Below are positions 7,246-17,156 of a stretch of DNA of 64,000 nucleotides, in pieces (within the stretch, counting starts at the first letter, position 1; each line of letters starts with the position of its first letter). A program made the position numbers and the translations under genes. The stretch is from Kibdelosporangium philippinense (GTDB taxonomy: Bacteria > Actinomycetota > Actinomycetes > Mycobacteriales > Pseudonocardiaceae): NCBI RefSeq assembly GCF_021390435.2, contig NZ_JAJVCN010000002.1, positions 1,302,001 through 1,366,000 of the forward strand, read 5' to 3'. The notes under the pieces were generated by a model. It searched no databases, was not told where the DNA came from, and was given only the letters and a program-made list of their open reading frames with translations.

Positions 7246-8298
7246 GTGTTGTTACGCCGCCTCATCGCGGCCATGGCCGCATGCCTGGCCATCGGCGCCA
7301 TGGTTGTCGTGTCACCATCAGCGACCGCGGCACCCGCCTGTGTCTCAGCGTGGAGTGCGTCGCAGGTCTACACGGGCGGAATGACCGCCTCACACAACGG
7401 AAAAAACTGGTCCGCGAAATGGTGGACACAGAACGAAACCCCGGGAACGGCGGACGTCTGGGCCGACCAAGGAGCCTGCGGAGGCTCAACCCCGCCGCCT
7501 TCGAGCTGTAACTATCCGAACTGGGTGGCCGGTCAGAACTACGTGACCGGCAACATCGTGAAATACACGGACGGCCGCTACTACATAGCGGAGCACGACA
7601 ACCCAGGCTACGACCCGGTGATCAGCACCTGGTACTGGGAGCCCTACACCTGCGGCGGAACCAACCCGCCGGACCCATCGGGTTTCGTGGTGACAGAGGC
7701 GCAGTTCAACCAGATGTTCCCAAGCCGCAACCAGTTCTACACATACAGCGGCCTCGTCGCGGCCTTGTCGGCGTACCCAGGTTTCGCGAAGACCGGCAGC
7801 GACGTGGTGCGTAAGCAGGAAGCTGCGGCGTTCCTGGCGAACGTGTCCCACGAGACCGGTGGACTGGTTCACATCGTCGAACAGAACCAAGCCAACTACC
7901 CGCACTACTGCGACGCGTCACAGCCCTACGGCTGCCCGGCCGGGCAAGCCGCGTACTACGGCCGTGGCCCGATCCAGCTCAGCTGGAACTTCAACTACAA
8001 CGCGGCGGGCATCGCCCTCGGGCTGCCATTGCTGACAAACCCGTGGCTGGTCCAGAACGACGCGGCGGTAGCGTGGAAGACCGGCCTTTGGTACTGGAAC
8101 ACCCAAAACGGCCCGGGCACGATGACCCCGCACAACGCGATGGTGAATGGTGCCGGCTTCGGCGAGACGATCCGAAGCATCAACGGTTCACTCGAATGCA
8201 ACGGCCGTAATCCCGCGCAGGTGCAAAGCCGCGTGAACAACTACAACCGGTTCGTCGGAATCCTCGGCGTGCCAGCAGGCAACAACCTCTACTGCTGA
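7246..8298 (+). CDS. Secreted family 19 chitinase with two carbohydrate-binding modules
   Basis: 350-residue endochitinase. A Sec signal peptide (residues 1-29, LLRRLIAAMAACLAIGAM to ATAA) is followed by a first CBM5/12-type chitin-binding module (about 31-75, NGKNWSAKWWTQNETPG). A Pro linker leads to a second CBM-like module (about 85-135, NYPNWVAGQNYVTGNIV) and then the GH19 catalytic domain (about 143-350). The catalytic glutamate lies in AAFLANVSHETGG, and the conserved YYGRGPIQLSWNFNY follows. The GTG at 7246 has an AAGGAG site seven bases upstream and gives a clean signal peptide; codons upstream in frame are rejected. It hydrolyses chitin and is likely repressed by DasR through the dre at 7168. 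It is closed by a hairpin at 8310-8340. Confidence 0.95.
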   Translation: MLLRRLIAAMAACLAIGAMVVVSPSATAAPACVSAWSASQVYTGGMTASHNGKNWSAKWWTQNETPGTADVWADQGACGGSTPPPSSCNYPNWVAGQNYVTGNIVKYTDGRYYIAEHDNPGYDPVISTWYWEPYTCGGTNPPDPSGFVVTEAQFNQMFPSRNQFYTYSGLVAALSAYPGFAKTGSDVVRKQEAAAFLANVSHETGGLVHIVEQNQANYPHYCDASQPYGCPAGQAAYYGRGPIQLSWNFNYNAAGIALGLPLLTNPWLVQNDAAVAWKTGLWYWNTQNGPGTMTPHNAMVNGAGFGETIRSINGSLECNGRNPAQVQSRVNNYNRFVGILGVPAGNNLYC

Positions 8299-8309
8299 GG
8301 TTCGTTGCC

Positions 8310-8340
8310 GAACGGTGCCCGAGGCGCGCGGGCACCGTTC
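8310..8340 (+). terminator. Hairpin terminator after the chitinase gene
   Basis: 12-base perfect arms GAACGGTGCCCG (8310-8321) and complement (8329-8340) around a seven-base loop, 11 bases after the chitinase stop. Downstream is mixed C/A/T without a long U-tract, the common actinobacterial form. Confidence 0.75.
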
Positions 8341-8368
8341 CAATTCCGTTTTCCGGAAAGATGGCGGT

Positions 8369-8896
8369 ATGACTCTGTCCGCTGTCGAGATCGCCACCGA
8401 GCGTCTCCTGTTGCGTCCCCACCAAGAATCCGATCGCCCGGGCATCGTGGAGATCTTCACCGACCCTGAGGTCCGGACGTATCTTGGCGGCCCTCGTCCG
8501 CTCGACGATGTCACCCGGATGCTCGACGCGCTCGGCTCGGCCGTGATACCCGGCAGTTACGTGATCGAGGCGGCGAACGAGTTCGCCGGAACCATGGCGC
8601 TCGGCAGGCGGGATGCCGCTGTGCCTGGTCACGTGGTCGAGGGTGGGTCGGAATTGGAGCTTTCGTACGTCCTGCGGCGCGACGCCTGGGGCAAGGGGCT
8701 CGCTTTCGAAGCCGCGACGGCCTTGTTGCGCACGGCCGCCGAGCTCCCTGACCAGCCCGTGGTGCTTGTGACCCAGTCGGCCAACACGCGGTCGCTCAAG
8801 CTCGCCGCGCGCCTCGGCTTCACGAAGGTTGACACGTTCGAGCAGCACGAGGCCGAGCAGACTTTGGCCGTGGCCCAGTTGCACGAGTTCAAGTAA
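8369..8896 (+). CDS. GNAT family N-acetyltransferase
   Basis: 175-residue acetyltransferase of the RimJ/RimL-like GNAT subgroup, which moves an acetyl group from acetyl-CoA to an amino group. The start of the fold reads IATERLLLRPHQESD, typical for this subgroup. The acetyl-CoA binding segment is ELSYVLRRDAWGKGLAFEAATALL (pyrophosphate loop R-x2-W-G-K-G), and the C-terminal TQSANTRSLKLAARLGF is the usual N-x3-S-x3-A-x-K-x-G-F motif. The ATG at 8369 follows GGAAAG by eight bases. The substrate is unknown. It is a single gene between two terminators. Confidence 0.9.
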   Translation: MTLSAVEIATERLLLRPHQESDRPGIVEIFTDPEVRTYLGGPRPLDDVTRMLDALGSAVIPGSYVIEAANEFAGTMALGRRDAAVPGHVVEGGSELELSYVLRRDAWGKGLAFEAATALLRTAAELPDQPVVLVTQSANTRSLKLAARLGFTKVDTFEQHEAEQTLAVAQLHEFK

Positions 8897-8901
8897 CGGA
8901 C

Positions 8902-8935
8902 AACGGCGTCCACCTTGGGGAAGGTGGACGCCGTT
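8902..8935. terminator. Convergent terminator between GNAT gene and sodN
   Basis: 15-base perfect arms (AACGGCGTCCACCTT, 8902-8916, and complement 8921-8935) with a GGGG loop. It lies between the convergent acetyltransferase gene and sodN and can serve both. Confidence 0.88.
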
Positions 8936-8950
8936 TCAGGTCAACTGACC

Positions 8951-9364
8951 TCAGCCCTGCTTGGTCTCCCAGAAGATCTTGTCAATCTCGGCGATCAGGT
9001 CGAGCAGTGCCTGGCCCTTGGCCGGGTCCATCGAGCCCTTTGTGCCCGCTGCTCCCGCGGCCTTCGTCGCGCGGTTGAACAGGTCGTGCAGGTGTGGGTA
9101 CTTCTCGAAGTGCGGCGGCTTGAAGTAGTCCGTCCACAGCACCCACAGGTGGTGCTTGACGAGCTCGCTGCGCTGCTCCGCGATCAGGATCGCGCGGGTG
9201 CGGAACTCGGGGTCCTCGTTGGCCTGGTACTTCTCCTGGACCGCTTTGACCGATTCGGCCTCGATCCGGGCCTGGGCGGGGTCGTAGACGCCGCACGGCA
9301 GGTCGCAGTGAGCGCTTGCCTCCAGCTTCGGGCGCACGAGCGCCCTGAGCGACGGCAGTCGCAT
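8951..9364 (-). CDS. sodN: Nickel superoxide dismutase precursor
   Basis: 137-residue precursor of the cytoplasmic Ni-SOD that dismutates superoxide. A leader (MRLPSLRALVRPKLEASA) precedes the nickel hook HCDLPCGVYDPAQARIEAES; after removal of the leader the His1, Cys2 and Cys6 side chains and the N-terminal amine bind nickel. The rest matches the four-helix Ni-SOD fold, with DYFKPPHFEKYP and the terminal EIDKIFWETK. The ATG at 9364 gives the normal family length; longer readings upstream are shadows. The processing peptidase gene sodX is divergent, 109 bases away. The leader region carries an inverted repeat at 9384-9400. Confidence 0.97.
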   Translation of the reverse strand: MRLPSLRALVRPKLEASAHCDLPCGVYDPAQARIEAESVKAVQEKYQANEDPEFRTRAILIAEQRSELVKHHLWVLWTDYFKPPHFEKYPHLHDLFNRATKAAGAAGTKGSMDPAKGQALLDLIAEIDKIFWETKQG

Positions 9365-9383
9365 GGGTGCCTCCCTGGCAATA

Positions 9384-9400
9384 TGCGTCTCGCAGACGCA
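9384..9400. promoter_or_regulatory. Inverted repeat in the sodN leader/sodX promoter region
   Basis: TGCGTCT-CGC-AGACGCA, a 7-3-7 inverted repeat, lies 20-36 bases upstream of the sodN start codon in the sodN-sodX divergent interval. It could be an operator or an RNA hairpin in the sodN leader. It is not a match to the Nur box (TTGCAA-N5-TTGCAA). No regulator can be named. Confidence 0.45.
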
Positions 9401-9473
9401 CGATGAACTAACGGATGCTCCGACAATGTGGACCTTACTCGCGCATCCGGTGCCTGGCAGTCGGAGGTGATCG

Positions 9474-9761
9474 GTGACCCATCCGTTGGGCTGGTGGCCG
9501 ATACGCTTCGTCACCGTCCGGGGCCCTTCCATGGCTCCAACGCTCAAGGACGGCGACGTTGTGCTCATTCGCCGGGCGAAGCGGGCGAAGGCGGGTGACG
9601 TCGTGCTTGTCCGGTGGCCCGCGCGGCCGCACCAGTTGTCCATCAAACGGGTGGAACAGCCTGGTTACTTCGTTGTCGGTGACAACCCGTTCGCGTCAAC
9701 CGATTCACGTGAGCTCGGGATGGCCGAGGTGCTCGGGGTGATGATCTACAAGCTCCGGTAG
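9474..9761 (+). CDS. sodX: Ni-SOD maturation peptidase SodX
   Basis: 95-residue serine peptidase of the S26 signal peptidase fold that removes the leader of pro-SodN so that nickel can bind. The nucleophile serine lies in VRGPSMAPTLKDGDVV (residues 17-20 area), and the general base lysine is in LSIKRVE. The closing GDNPFASTDSRELGMAEVLG box is typical of S26 enzymes. It lacks a transmembrane anchor, consistent with a cytosolic substrate. The GTG at 9474 follows GGAGG by six bases. It is divergent from sodN, the standard actinobacterial pairing, and its 3' end overlaps the convergent epimerase gene by 16 bases. Confidence 0.95.
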   Translation: MTHPLGWWPIRFVTVRGPSMAPTLKDGDVVLIRRAKRAKAGDVVLVRWPARPHQLSIKRVEQPGYFVVGDNPFASTDSRELGMAEVLGVMIYKLR

Positions 9762-10339
9762 TGCTCGACGCAGGCGTCGTAGCTCGGCAGCAGGCCTGCG
9801 ATCTGCGCTTCGGCCAAGGTCGGCGCCTTGGTGTCCTTGTCCGACAGGATTGGCTCGATGTCGACCGGCCACGGCAGCTGCAGCGCCGGGTCCAGCGGTG
9901 TGATGCCGTGCTCGCCGCCCGGGTTGTAGCCCATCGAGCAGATGTACGACATCGCCGTGTCGTCTTCCAGCGCCACGAAGCCGTGACCGATTCCCTCCGG
10001 GACATACAGTGCGCGGTAGGAGTTCGCGTCGAGCAGGACCGAGTCCCACTGGCCGAACGTCGGCGAGCCGACCCTGATGTCGACGACCACGTCGAGCATC
10101 GAGCCCCTCGGGCAGTACACGTACTTCGCCTGTCCCGGGGGTGTGTCGGCGAAGTGGATGCCGCGGATCACGCCACGCTTGGACACGCTGTGGTTGGTCT
10201 GGCCGAGCCGCAACGGGTGGCCGACCGTTTTCTCGAACACGTCACCCTGGAATGGCGCCGAGAACAATCCTCTGTTGTCTTCGAAGGTCTGCGGACTGAA
10301 CTCGAAGACCCCGGCGATCGACAACTCGCGTACGTGCAT
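9746..10339 (-). CDS. rmlC: dTDP-4-dehydrorhamnose 3,5-epimerase family (RmlC-like)
   Basis: 197-residue cupin epimerase acting on dTDP-4-keto-6-deoxyhexoses. It begins MHVRELSIAGVFEFSP and contains the catalytic histidine box KRGVIRGIHF, the nucleotide-binding segment FQGDVFEKTVG, and YVPEGIGHGFVAL with the second conserved histidine. The ATG at 10339 fits the family N-terminus. The usual partners rmlA, rmlB and rmlD are not nearby, so it may serve cell-wall rhamnose from a remote locus or a deoxysugar pathway. Relatives in antibiotic clusters (EvaD type) can be 5- or 3-epimerases, so the exact stereochemistry is open. It converges on sodX with a short overlap. Confidence 0.9.
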   Translation of the reverse strand: MHVRELSIAGVFEFSPQTFEDNRGLFSAPFQGDVFEKTVGHPLRLGQTNHSVSKRGVIRGIHFADTPPGQAKYVYCPRGSMLDVVVDIRVGSPTFGQWDSVLLDANSYRALYVPEGIGHGFVALEDDTAMSYICSMGYNPGGEHGITPLDPALQLPWPVDIEPILSDKDTKAPTLAEAQIAGLLPSYDACVEHYRSL

Positions 10340-10646
10340 GCCGGTCAGTCTAGGCAGCCAACTTGACCGATCGTGAGGCGCTCCGCCTGCGGATCTTGTG
10401 TACAAACCGGACGGACGTCTTGCAAAAATAAGGCCTGACATGCGGAAATCATGGGGAAAACTGTGATCCCCACCGCAGACACTCCTGTCGGCAGGTGCCA
10501 CACTGTCCGAACCGCAGCGTCCGCGGTTGCCTCATCCAACCAGCGGATGAGTGTGGCCGGGCGGTCGACGCCGCTCGAACATTCGGTGCCACCGCGCCGT
10601 TTTTCAGCGTCGTTCCACGAACAGCTGACTTTTGAGGACGCCTCCT
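10340..10646. other. Divergent intergenic region, rmlC/malic enzyme
   Basis: About 300 bases without a supported gene. The stretch holds the promoters of both flanking genes. A short inverted repeat CTCATCC-N7-GGATGAG can be picked out near 10540, but nothing else is recognisable as an operator or RNA. Confidence 0.5.
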
Positions 10647-11831
<1,185 letters not shown>

Positions 11832-11922
11832 CCTGGCCTGATTGATTTCTGATCACAGCCAGGGATTGATTGTTAAGAACAGGACGGTAGCCTGATCGCG
11901 CGGCGGGAGGTACGTATCCAGG

Positions 11923-14679
11923 ATGGCGCTCGGCCCGCCCGAGTTGAGGCGCGGGAAGGGTGGCACCGTGGCCGAACTGGTCGAGCCTGCGGGATCGGCA
12001 CGTGAATCGGCTCTGACTGATTCATGGTCTGCCGAAGCGGGCTGGGTCCGTTGTTCGGATGGCTTGGTGGTGCAGGCGAACCTGGGTGCGGCCGTGCTCG
12101 CCGGTGTGCCTGCCCCGGAGGAGCTGATCGGCCAATCACTGGCCGGTCTGCTCGCCGAGGACGAGCTCGGTCAGCGAGTACTGCGCCCCGACGGGACATC
12201 TGTCGAGGTCACGGCCCTGCGCGTGGATCAGGGCAGCGCCGGGACCACGGTCGTGTTCGCGCCAGCGGTGAACGGAGGCGGCCTGTTCGACGTCGATGAG
12301 CTCATCGAAGTCCAGCGTGTGTCGGCGCTCGGCAGCTTCGTGCACAACGTCGCCGAGGGCCGCACGCACTACAGCGAACCGCTCTACGAGCTGCTCGGCG
12401 TCGGCCACGGGCACGAGGACACCGAGGCCGCGCTGCTGTTCAAGACCCACCCGGACGACTTGCCGGCGGTCATCGAGTTCCGTGAACGGCTGATCGAGTC
12501 GACCGACGGTCAGCCGATCGAGCTTGAACTGCGGGAACGCGATACGGACCGGGTTTTCCTCGTGCGTGCCCAGCCGGTGTTCGACGAGCAGGGCGTGGTG
12601 CACCAAGTCCGCGGGATCGTGCAGGACATCTCCAGGCTGCGAGAGCCGGACCGGCAGCGCGGCCTCGACCGCAGGCTCTTCGAGGACGCGCAGCGCGTAG
12701 CCCTGCTGGGCACCTGGGCGTGGAACACCGCGACCGGCGAATGCGTCTGGTCGACGATGCTCTACGAGCTGTTCGGCGTCGAACCGCGCCCGGTGATGAC
12801 CTACGACGACTACCTGGAGTTCGTCCATCCGGACGACCGAAGCTGGGTGGACCGGACATGGCGGCAACTGGCCGAAACCGGCGAGGCGGTCGTCTGCGAA
12901 TACCGGATCGTCCGCCCGGACGGCACGATCCGCGTATTCCGTTGCCGCGGCGCCTCGTTCGCAGGCCGCACGGACGGCCCAGTGATGGTGGGAACGGCGC
13001 AGGACGTCACCGAGCAGCGGTCGACGGAATCCCGTATGCAGCGGTCCAGCCAGCGGTTCACGGACCTCGTGGCGATCACGCCGGTCGGCATCGGCCTGTT
13101 CGACGCGGGCGAGCGACTGGTCGACGCGAACGACGCTTTGTGCAGGTTGCTCGGGATGGATCTGGAGCGGCTGCGTGGAATGTCCGCGGAGAAGCTCACG
13201 CACCCGGAGCACGACCCGGAGGCCCGGCTCGCGGCCGGGCAGCGCGTCATGGTGACGGCCGCGGGCGATCCGGTGTACTGCGAGCTCAACGTGGTGTCAT
13301 CGGTCGCGGACGATGGTCAGCGGTTCTGGCTGGTGGTCTTCCAGGACGTGACCGAACGGCTGCGTGCCGCGGAGTTGTTGCGGCATCAGGCAACCCACGA
13401 CGACCTGACTGGTTTGCCCGGCAGGGCCGCGGTCAACGACCTGCTGGCCGAATTGCTGACGGCTCCGTGTGCGAAAAACGTCGCCCTGTTGTTCTGCGAT
13501 CTTGACAATTTCAAGCGAGTAAACGATTCTCTCGGCCACGACGCCGGAGACGAGTTGCTGGTCGCATTGGCCCGGCGTCTCGAAGACGGATTGCCGGAAG
13601 GCTGCACCGCCGCGCGGATGTCCGGCGACGAGTACGTCGTGATCTGCCCTGACCACGACGAAGTCGGCGGCGTGGATGAGCTGGCGACGAAGGTCGCGCA
13701 CTTGTTCCGGACCGCGGTTCCCGTGCGGGGACAGCTTTTGCGGGTTTCGGCTTCCGTCGGCGCGGCTGTGCCGAGCGGGCCGGAGACGACCGGCGCCGAC
13801 TTGCTCAGGTTCGCGGACGCGGCGATGTTCGAGGCGAAAAGGCGTGGCGCCGGAAGGGTTTCACTCGCCAACGCGGCCCTGATGGCGTCAGCCGACAGCC
13901 AGATGGTTCTCGAAGGCCAACTGCGTGAGGCGTTGGGCAATGATGGGCTTGTTCTGCACTACCAACCTGTTGTCGGTGTCGACGGGACGATCCTGACCGC
14001 CGAGGCTTTGGTGCGTTGGCCGCATCCGGATCGGGGTTTGCTTTCGCCAGCCCAGTTCCTGCCTGTGGCCGAGCAGGGCGATCTGTTGCGCGACTTGGAC
14101 CGCTGGGTTCTGCGGACCGCGTTGCAGGAGGCCAAAACTTGGCCGGAGGTCAACGGGCGCCAGGTCTCGGTCGCGATCAACCTCGCGGGTCTCGTGCCCG
14201 GCGACCCGGAGTTCGTGGACGTTGTGGCGACCGCGATCGCCGGATCCGGGGTCGAATGGGAAAGGGTTGTCCTCGAGCTCGTGGAGACGAGCTTCGTAGA
14301 CCTTCCTTCCCGGAGCCGTACGGCCATGGCAGACCTGGTATCCCGGGGCGTCCGGTTCGCTGTGGACGATTTCGGCACGGGGTATTCATCGCTGGCCCGG
14401 CTGAAGGATCTGCCCGCGCAGATCATCAAGGTCGACCGAAGATTCGTGGCCGGGATCGGCACAGATCCCTCGGACTTCGCTGTTGCCCGGGCGGTGGTGG
14501 ACCTGGCAAGAGCAATGGGACGCAGTTGCGTCGCCGAGGGCGTCGAGACGGCCACGCAGTTCTGCATGCTCCGCGACATCGGTGTCGAGGCCTATCAGGG
14601 CTGGCTGCTTTCTCGGGCTGTGCCGGTTGATGAGTTCCGTGCCCTGCTGGACCTGGGACCGCTGCACGTTCCTTCGTGA
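11923..14679 (+). CDS. PAS-GGDEF-EAL cyclic-di-GMP signalling protein
   Basis: 918-residue cytosolic protein with several PAS/PAC domains (about 30-500), a GGDEF domain (about 505-660) and an EAL domain (about 670-918). The cyclase site reads MSGDEYVV in place of GGDEF, with FCDLDNFKRVNDSLGHDAGD before it, and may still be active. The phosphodiesterase site looks intact: EALVRWPHP, AINLAG, LELVETSF, DDFGTGYSSL and AEGVETATQ. It therefore probably degrades, and perhaps also makes, c-di-GMP in response to signals sensed by the PAS domains. A GTG at 11968 with a GGAAGGG site is a credible alternative start. A second GGDEF/EAL protein is at 60.2 kb. Confidence 0.92.
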   Translation: MALGPPELRRGKGGTVAELVEPAGSARESALTDSWSAEAGWVRCSDGLVVQANLGAAVLAGVPAPEELIGQSLAGLLAEDELGQRVLRPDGTSVEVTALRVDQGSAGTTVVFAPAVNGGGLFDVDELIEVQRVSALGSFVHNVAEGRTHYSEPLYELLGVGHGHEDTEAALLFKTHPDDLPAVIEFRERLIESTDGQPIELELRERDTDRVFLVRAQPVFDEQGVVHQVRGIVQDISRLREPDRQRGLDRRLFEDAQRVALLGTWAWNTATGECVWSTMLYELFGVEPRPVMTYDDYLEFVHPDDRSWVDRTWRQLAETGEAVVCEYRIVRPDGTIRVFRCRGASFAGRTDGPVMVGTAQDVTEQRSTESRMQRSSQRFTDLVAITPVGIGLFDAGERLVDANDALCRLLGMDLERLRGMSAEKLTHPEHDPEARLAAGQRVMVTAAGDPVYCELNVVSSVADDGQRFWLVVFQDVTERLRAAELLRHQATHDDLTGLPGRAAVNDLLAELLTAPCAKNVALLFCDLDNFKRVNDSLGHDAGDELLVALARRLEDGLPEGCTAARMSGDEYVVICPDHDEVGGVDELATKVAHLFRTAVPVRGQLLRVSASVGAAVPSGPETTGADLLRFADAAMFEAKRRGAGRVSLANAALMASADSQMVLEGQLREALGNDGLVLHYQPVVGVDGTILTAEALVRWPHPDRGLLSPAQFLPVAEQGDLLRDLDRWVLRTALQEAKTWPEVNGRQVSVAINLAGLVPGDPEFVDVVATAIAGSGVEWERVVLELVETSFVDLPSRSRTAMADLVSRGVRFAVDDFGTGYSSLARLKDLPAQIIKVDRRFVAGIGTDPSDFAVARAVVDLARAMGRSCVAEGVETATQFCMLRDIGVEAYQGWLLSRAVPVDEFRALLDLGPLHVPS

Positions 14680-15408
14680 CCGCGTGGCTGCTGCGGGATT
14701 TGGGTCTTGCAGGTGCCGTGAGTGCGCTGCATCCGGATCTTGAGCCTCGCAGGTGCGCTGCTTCGCCTTGTGGCTTGCAGATGCCGTGACTGCTGCTGGA
14801 TCTTGTGGCCCTGGGGTTGCGGGAGCCTTCGGCCCCGTGCCGTGATCGGTGCTGCCGGGCCGGGGCGCCGCACGCGCCGCGATGGGACTTGGCCTCGGTG
14901 CGTGCTGGGCCTGGGCCGCCGCACGAGCGGCAATGGTGGTGCGGACCTGCGCCTCGGCAAGTGCCTGCTGGACCCGGGCACCCTTGCACGAGCTGTGTCG
15001 GCTGCTGGGGCCGTTGCAAGTACATGGCGCTGCTCGCCCCAGGCCCGTTTCGAGCCGCGAAGGTCTGCGCGCCGCGCCCGTTGCGAGCCGCGACGGTGTC
15101 AAATTTGGACCCTTGCACGAGAGATGATCATGGCATCGGACCTGGGAACCCTCACACATTCGGCCCCTGATCGCCCGAGCCGAAACTTCGTTACACATAC
15201 CGACGAGATCTGTCCGAGCCGGAACCAGACGCCCATCGAATTCGTTGCCGATTCGGAAGGCGCGCGGGTGGCAGGGCAGCAGTGATCCAGATTTAACGCC
15301 CGCGCGCTGCTCGTATGCTGGAATTCCGTGCCGTTGTCGGTACCTCGGGATAGGGTCGATCAGACTTGAGGCGGCCGGCAGGAGGTCGCCGCGACGAACG
15401 GGGCCCCG
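14680..15408. repeat. Repeat-rich non-coding region
   Basis: About 730 bases with no convincing gene in any frame. Its first part has degenerate repeats built on CTTGCAGGTGCCGTGA (for example at 14706 and, with one change, at 14777). The second part has a pair CGTTTCGAGCCGCGAAGG / CGTTGCGAGCCGCGACGG near 15047 and 15080, and CCCTTGCACGAG twice (near 14980 and 15110). Long open frames here are caused by skewed composition. A 53-codon frame ending at 15285 has no family resemblance. The 3' end must carry the promoter of the osmoprotectant operon. Confidence 0.6.
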
Positions 15409-16503
15409 GTGATCGAGTTCCGGGACGTGACGAAGCAATACCCCGATGGGACCATTGCCGTCGACAAGCTGAACCTGACGGTCGAGGCCGGTACCATAAC
15501 GGTGTTCGTCGGGCCGTCCGGCTGTGGCAAGACGACGTCGTTGCGCATGGTCAACCGGATGATCGAGGCGACATCCGGCACGATCCTGATCGACGGGAAG
15601 GACATCAAGGACTCCGAACCCGCGACCCTGCGCCGCGGCATCGGCTACGTGATCCAGCAGGCCGGGCTGTTCCCGCACCGGACGGTGCTGGACAACATCG
15701 CGACCGTGCCGCTGCTGTCCGGATGGGACAAGCGCAAGGCAAGGGCCAGGGCAGCCGAGTTGCTGGAGACCGTGGGCCTGCCCGCGGAGATGGGCAGCCG
15801 GTACCCTGTGCAGCTGTCCGGTGGGCAGCAGCAGCGAGTGGGCGTCGCGCGGGCGCTGGCGGCGGACCCGCCGATCCTGCTGATGGACGAGCCGTTCAGC
15901 GCGGTCGACCCGGTGGTCAGGGAAGACCTGCAGAACGAGTTGCTGCGCCTGCAGGGCGAGCTGGACAAGACGATCGTGTTCGTCACGCACGACATCGACG
16001 AGGCCGTGCGGATCGGCGAGAAGGTGGCCGTGTTCCGCAAGGGCGGCGTGCTCGCCCAGTACGGCACGCCGGCGGATGTGTTGCGGTATCCCGCCGACGA
16101 GTTCGTGGCCAGCTTTGTCGGCAGGGACCGTGGCTACCGTGGACTGTCCTTTTTGGAGTCCACTGGCATCAGTGTCGACCAGGTCGCGACCGCGACGATT
16201 GGTGAGCCATACCCCGAGGCCAGCGCCGACTGGGTGCTCGCGGTCGACGCCGAAGGATGCCCGCACGGCTGGCTGGCCCCAAGGACCACAGTGGACGGCC
16301 CACTGGCCGAAAAGGACCTAGTGGCAGGCGGATCCCTGTACACGACCGGCACGCCCCTGCGCGGAGCCCTGGACGCGGCATTGTCCTCGCCGTCCAGCAA
16401 GGGCGTGGTGATCGACGGCGACGGCAAGTACGTCGGCGTGATCACGGCGCGCCAGGTGCTTGACCTGATCGAAGGCCACCCTGAAGCCGTGAGCAAGCCA
16501 TGA
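15409..16503 (+). CDS. Osmoprotectant ABC transporter, ATP-binding subunit (OpuCA/ProV-like)
   Basis: 364-residue ATPase that powers uptake of glycine betaine, choline, carnitine or related solutes. Visible motifs are Walker A GPSGCGKTT (about 37-45), Q-loop IQQAGLFPHRTV, signature LSGGQQQR, Walker B ILLMDEPFSAVDP and switch histidine VTHDIDEA. A C-terminal extension (about 300-364, GVVIDGDGKYVGVITARQVLDLI) resembles half a CBS pair, as in OpuA-type ATPases where it senses ionic strength. The GTG start at 15409 gives MIEFRDVTKQY. It is first in a four-gene operon; the next start overlaps its stop by four bases. Confidence 0.93.
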   Translation: MIEFRDVTKQYPDGTIAVDKLNLTVEAGTITVFVGPSGCGKTTSLRMVNRMIEATSGTILIDGKDIKDSEPATLRRGIGYVIQQAGLFPHRTVLDNIATVPLLSGWDKRKARARAAELLETVGLPAEMGSRYPVQLSGGQQQRVGVARALAADPPILLMDEPFSAVDPVVREDLQNELLRLQGELDKTIVFVTHDIDEAVRIGEKVAVFRKGGVLAQYGTPADVLRYPADEFVASFVGRDRGYRGLSFLESTGISVDQVATATIGEPYPEASADWVLAVDAEGCPHGWLAPRTTVDGPLAEKDLVAGGSLYTTGTPLRGALDAALSSPSSKGVVIDGDGKYVGVITARQVLDLIEGHPEAVSKP

Positions 16504-17156
16504 ACTGGTTGTCCCGCAACTTCGAGAACGTTCTCGAGCTGACCGGGTACCACCTGGCGATCTCCCTGCTCCCGGTGGTGCTCGGCCTGGTCATCTCGAT
16601 CCCGTTGGGCTGGGTGGCCAACCGCTGGCCGGTCGCGCGTGGAATCCTCGTCCCGGTCGCGGGGATCATGTACACGATCCCGTCGCTCGTGCTTTTCCTT
16701 ATCCTGCCGCCATTGTTGGGTACGAGGGTGCTCGACGAGATCAACGTGATCGTGGCCCTGACGATCTACACCGTCGCATTGCTCGTCCGGTCGGTCGCGG
16801 ACGCGCTGGCGGCTGTCCCGCCGCACGTGATCGCCGCGGCCAACGCGATGGGGTACCGGCCGGTGCGCAGGTTCTTCGGCGTGGAGTTGCCACTCGCGGT
16901 GCCTGTGCTGATCGCCGGTTTGCGTGTGGCGACGGTGTCGAACATCAGCCTGACGAGCGTCGCGGCGATTCTGGGAGTGCCGCAGCTTGGCGCGTTGTTC
17001 ACGGACGGGTTCGCGGTCGAGAACTATGACGAGATCATCGTCGCGATCCTGCTGATCTTCCTGCTTGCGATGATCTTCGACGGCCTTTTGCTTCTGGTCG
17101 GGCGGTTGCTGACGCCGTGGGCCAGGGCCGGGCGAGCGGTGGAGGCGGCCAAGTGA
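16500..17156 (+). CDS. Osmoprotectant ABC transporter permease (OpuCB-like)
   Basis: 218-residue inner membrane permease with about six transmembrane helices. The first is near residues 18-40 (YHLAISLLPVVLGLVISIPLGWVA). The cytoplasmic EAA-like coupling loop reads AAANAMGYRPVRRFFGVELPLAVP, as in the ProW/OpuB family. It forms the pore with the product of the next permease gene and is driven by the preceding ATPase. Its ATG overlaps the stop of the ATPase gene, and its own stop overlaps the following GTG, so all three are translationally coupled. Confidence 0.92.
   Translation: MNWLSRNFENVLELTGYHLAISLLPVVLGLVISIPLGWVANRWPVARGILVPVAGIMYTIPSLVLFLILPPLLGTRVLDEINVIVALTIYTVALLVRSVADALAAVPPHVIAAANAMGYRPVRRFFGVELPLAVPVLIAGLRVATVSNISLTSVAAILGVPQLGALFTDGFAVENYDEIIVAILLIFLLAMIFDGLLLLVGRLLTPWARAGRAVEAAK

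Noticed and set aside
15124..15285. 53-codon frame before the osmoprotectant operon
   Set aside because: It has a weak start signal, no family resemblance, and lies at the edge of a repeat field.
14386..16266. Long minus-strand frame through the repeat region and the ABC ATPase gene
   Set aside because: It crosses an unrelated intergenic region and is antisense to the well-supported ATPase gene; it has no family motif and no ribosome binding site.
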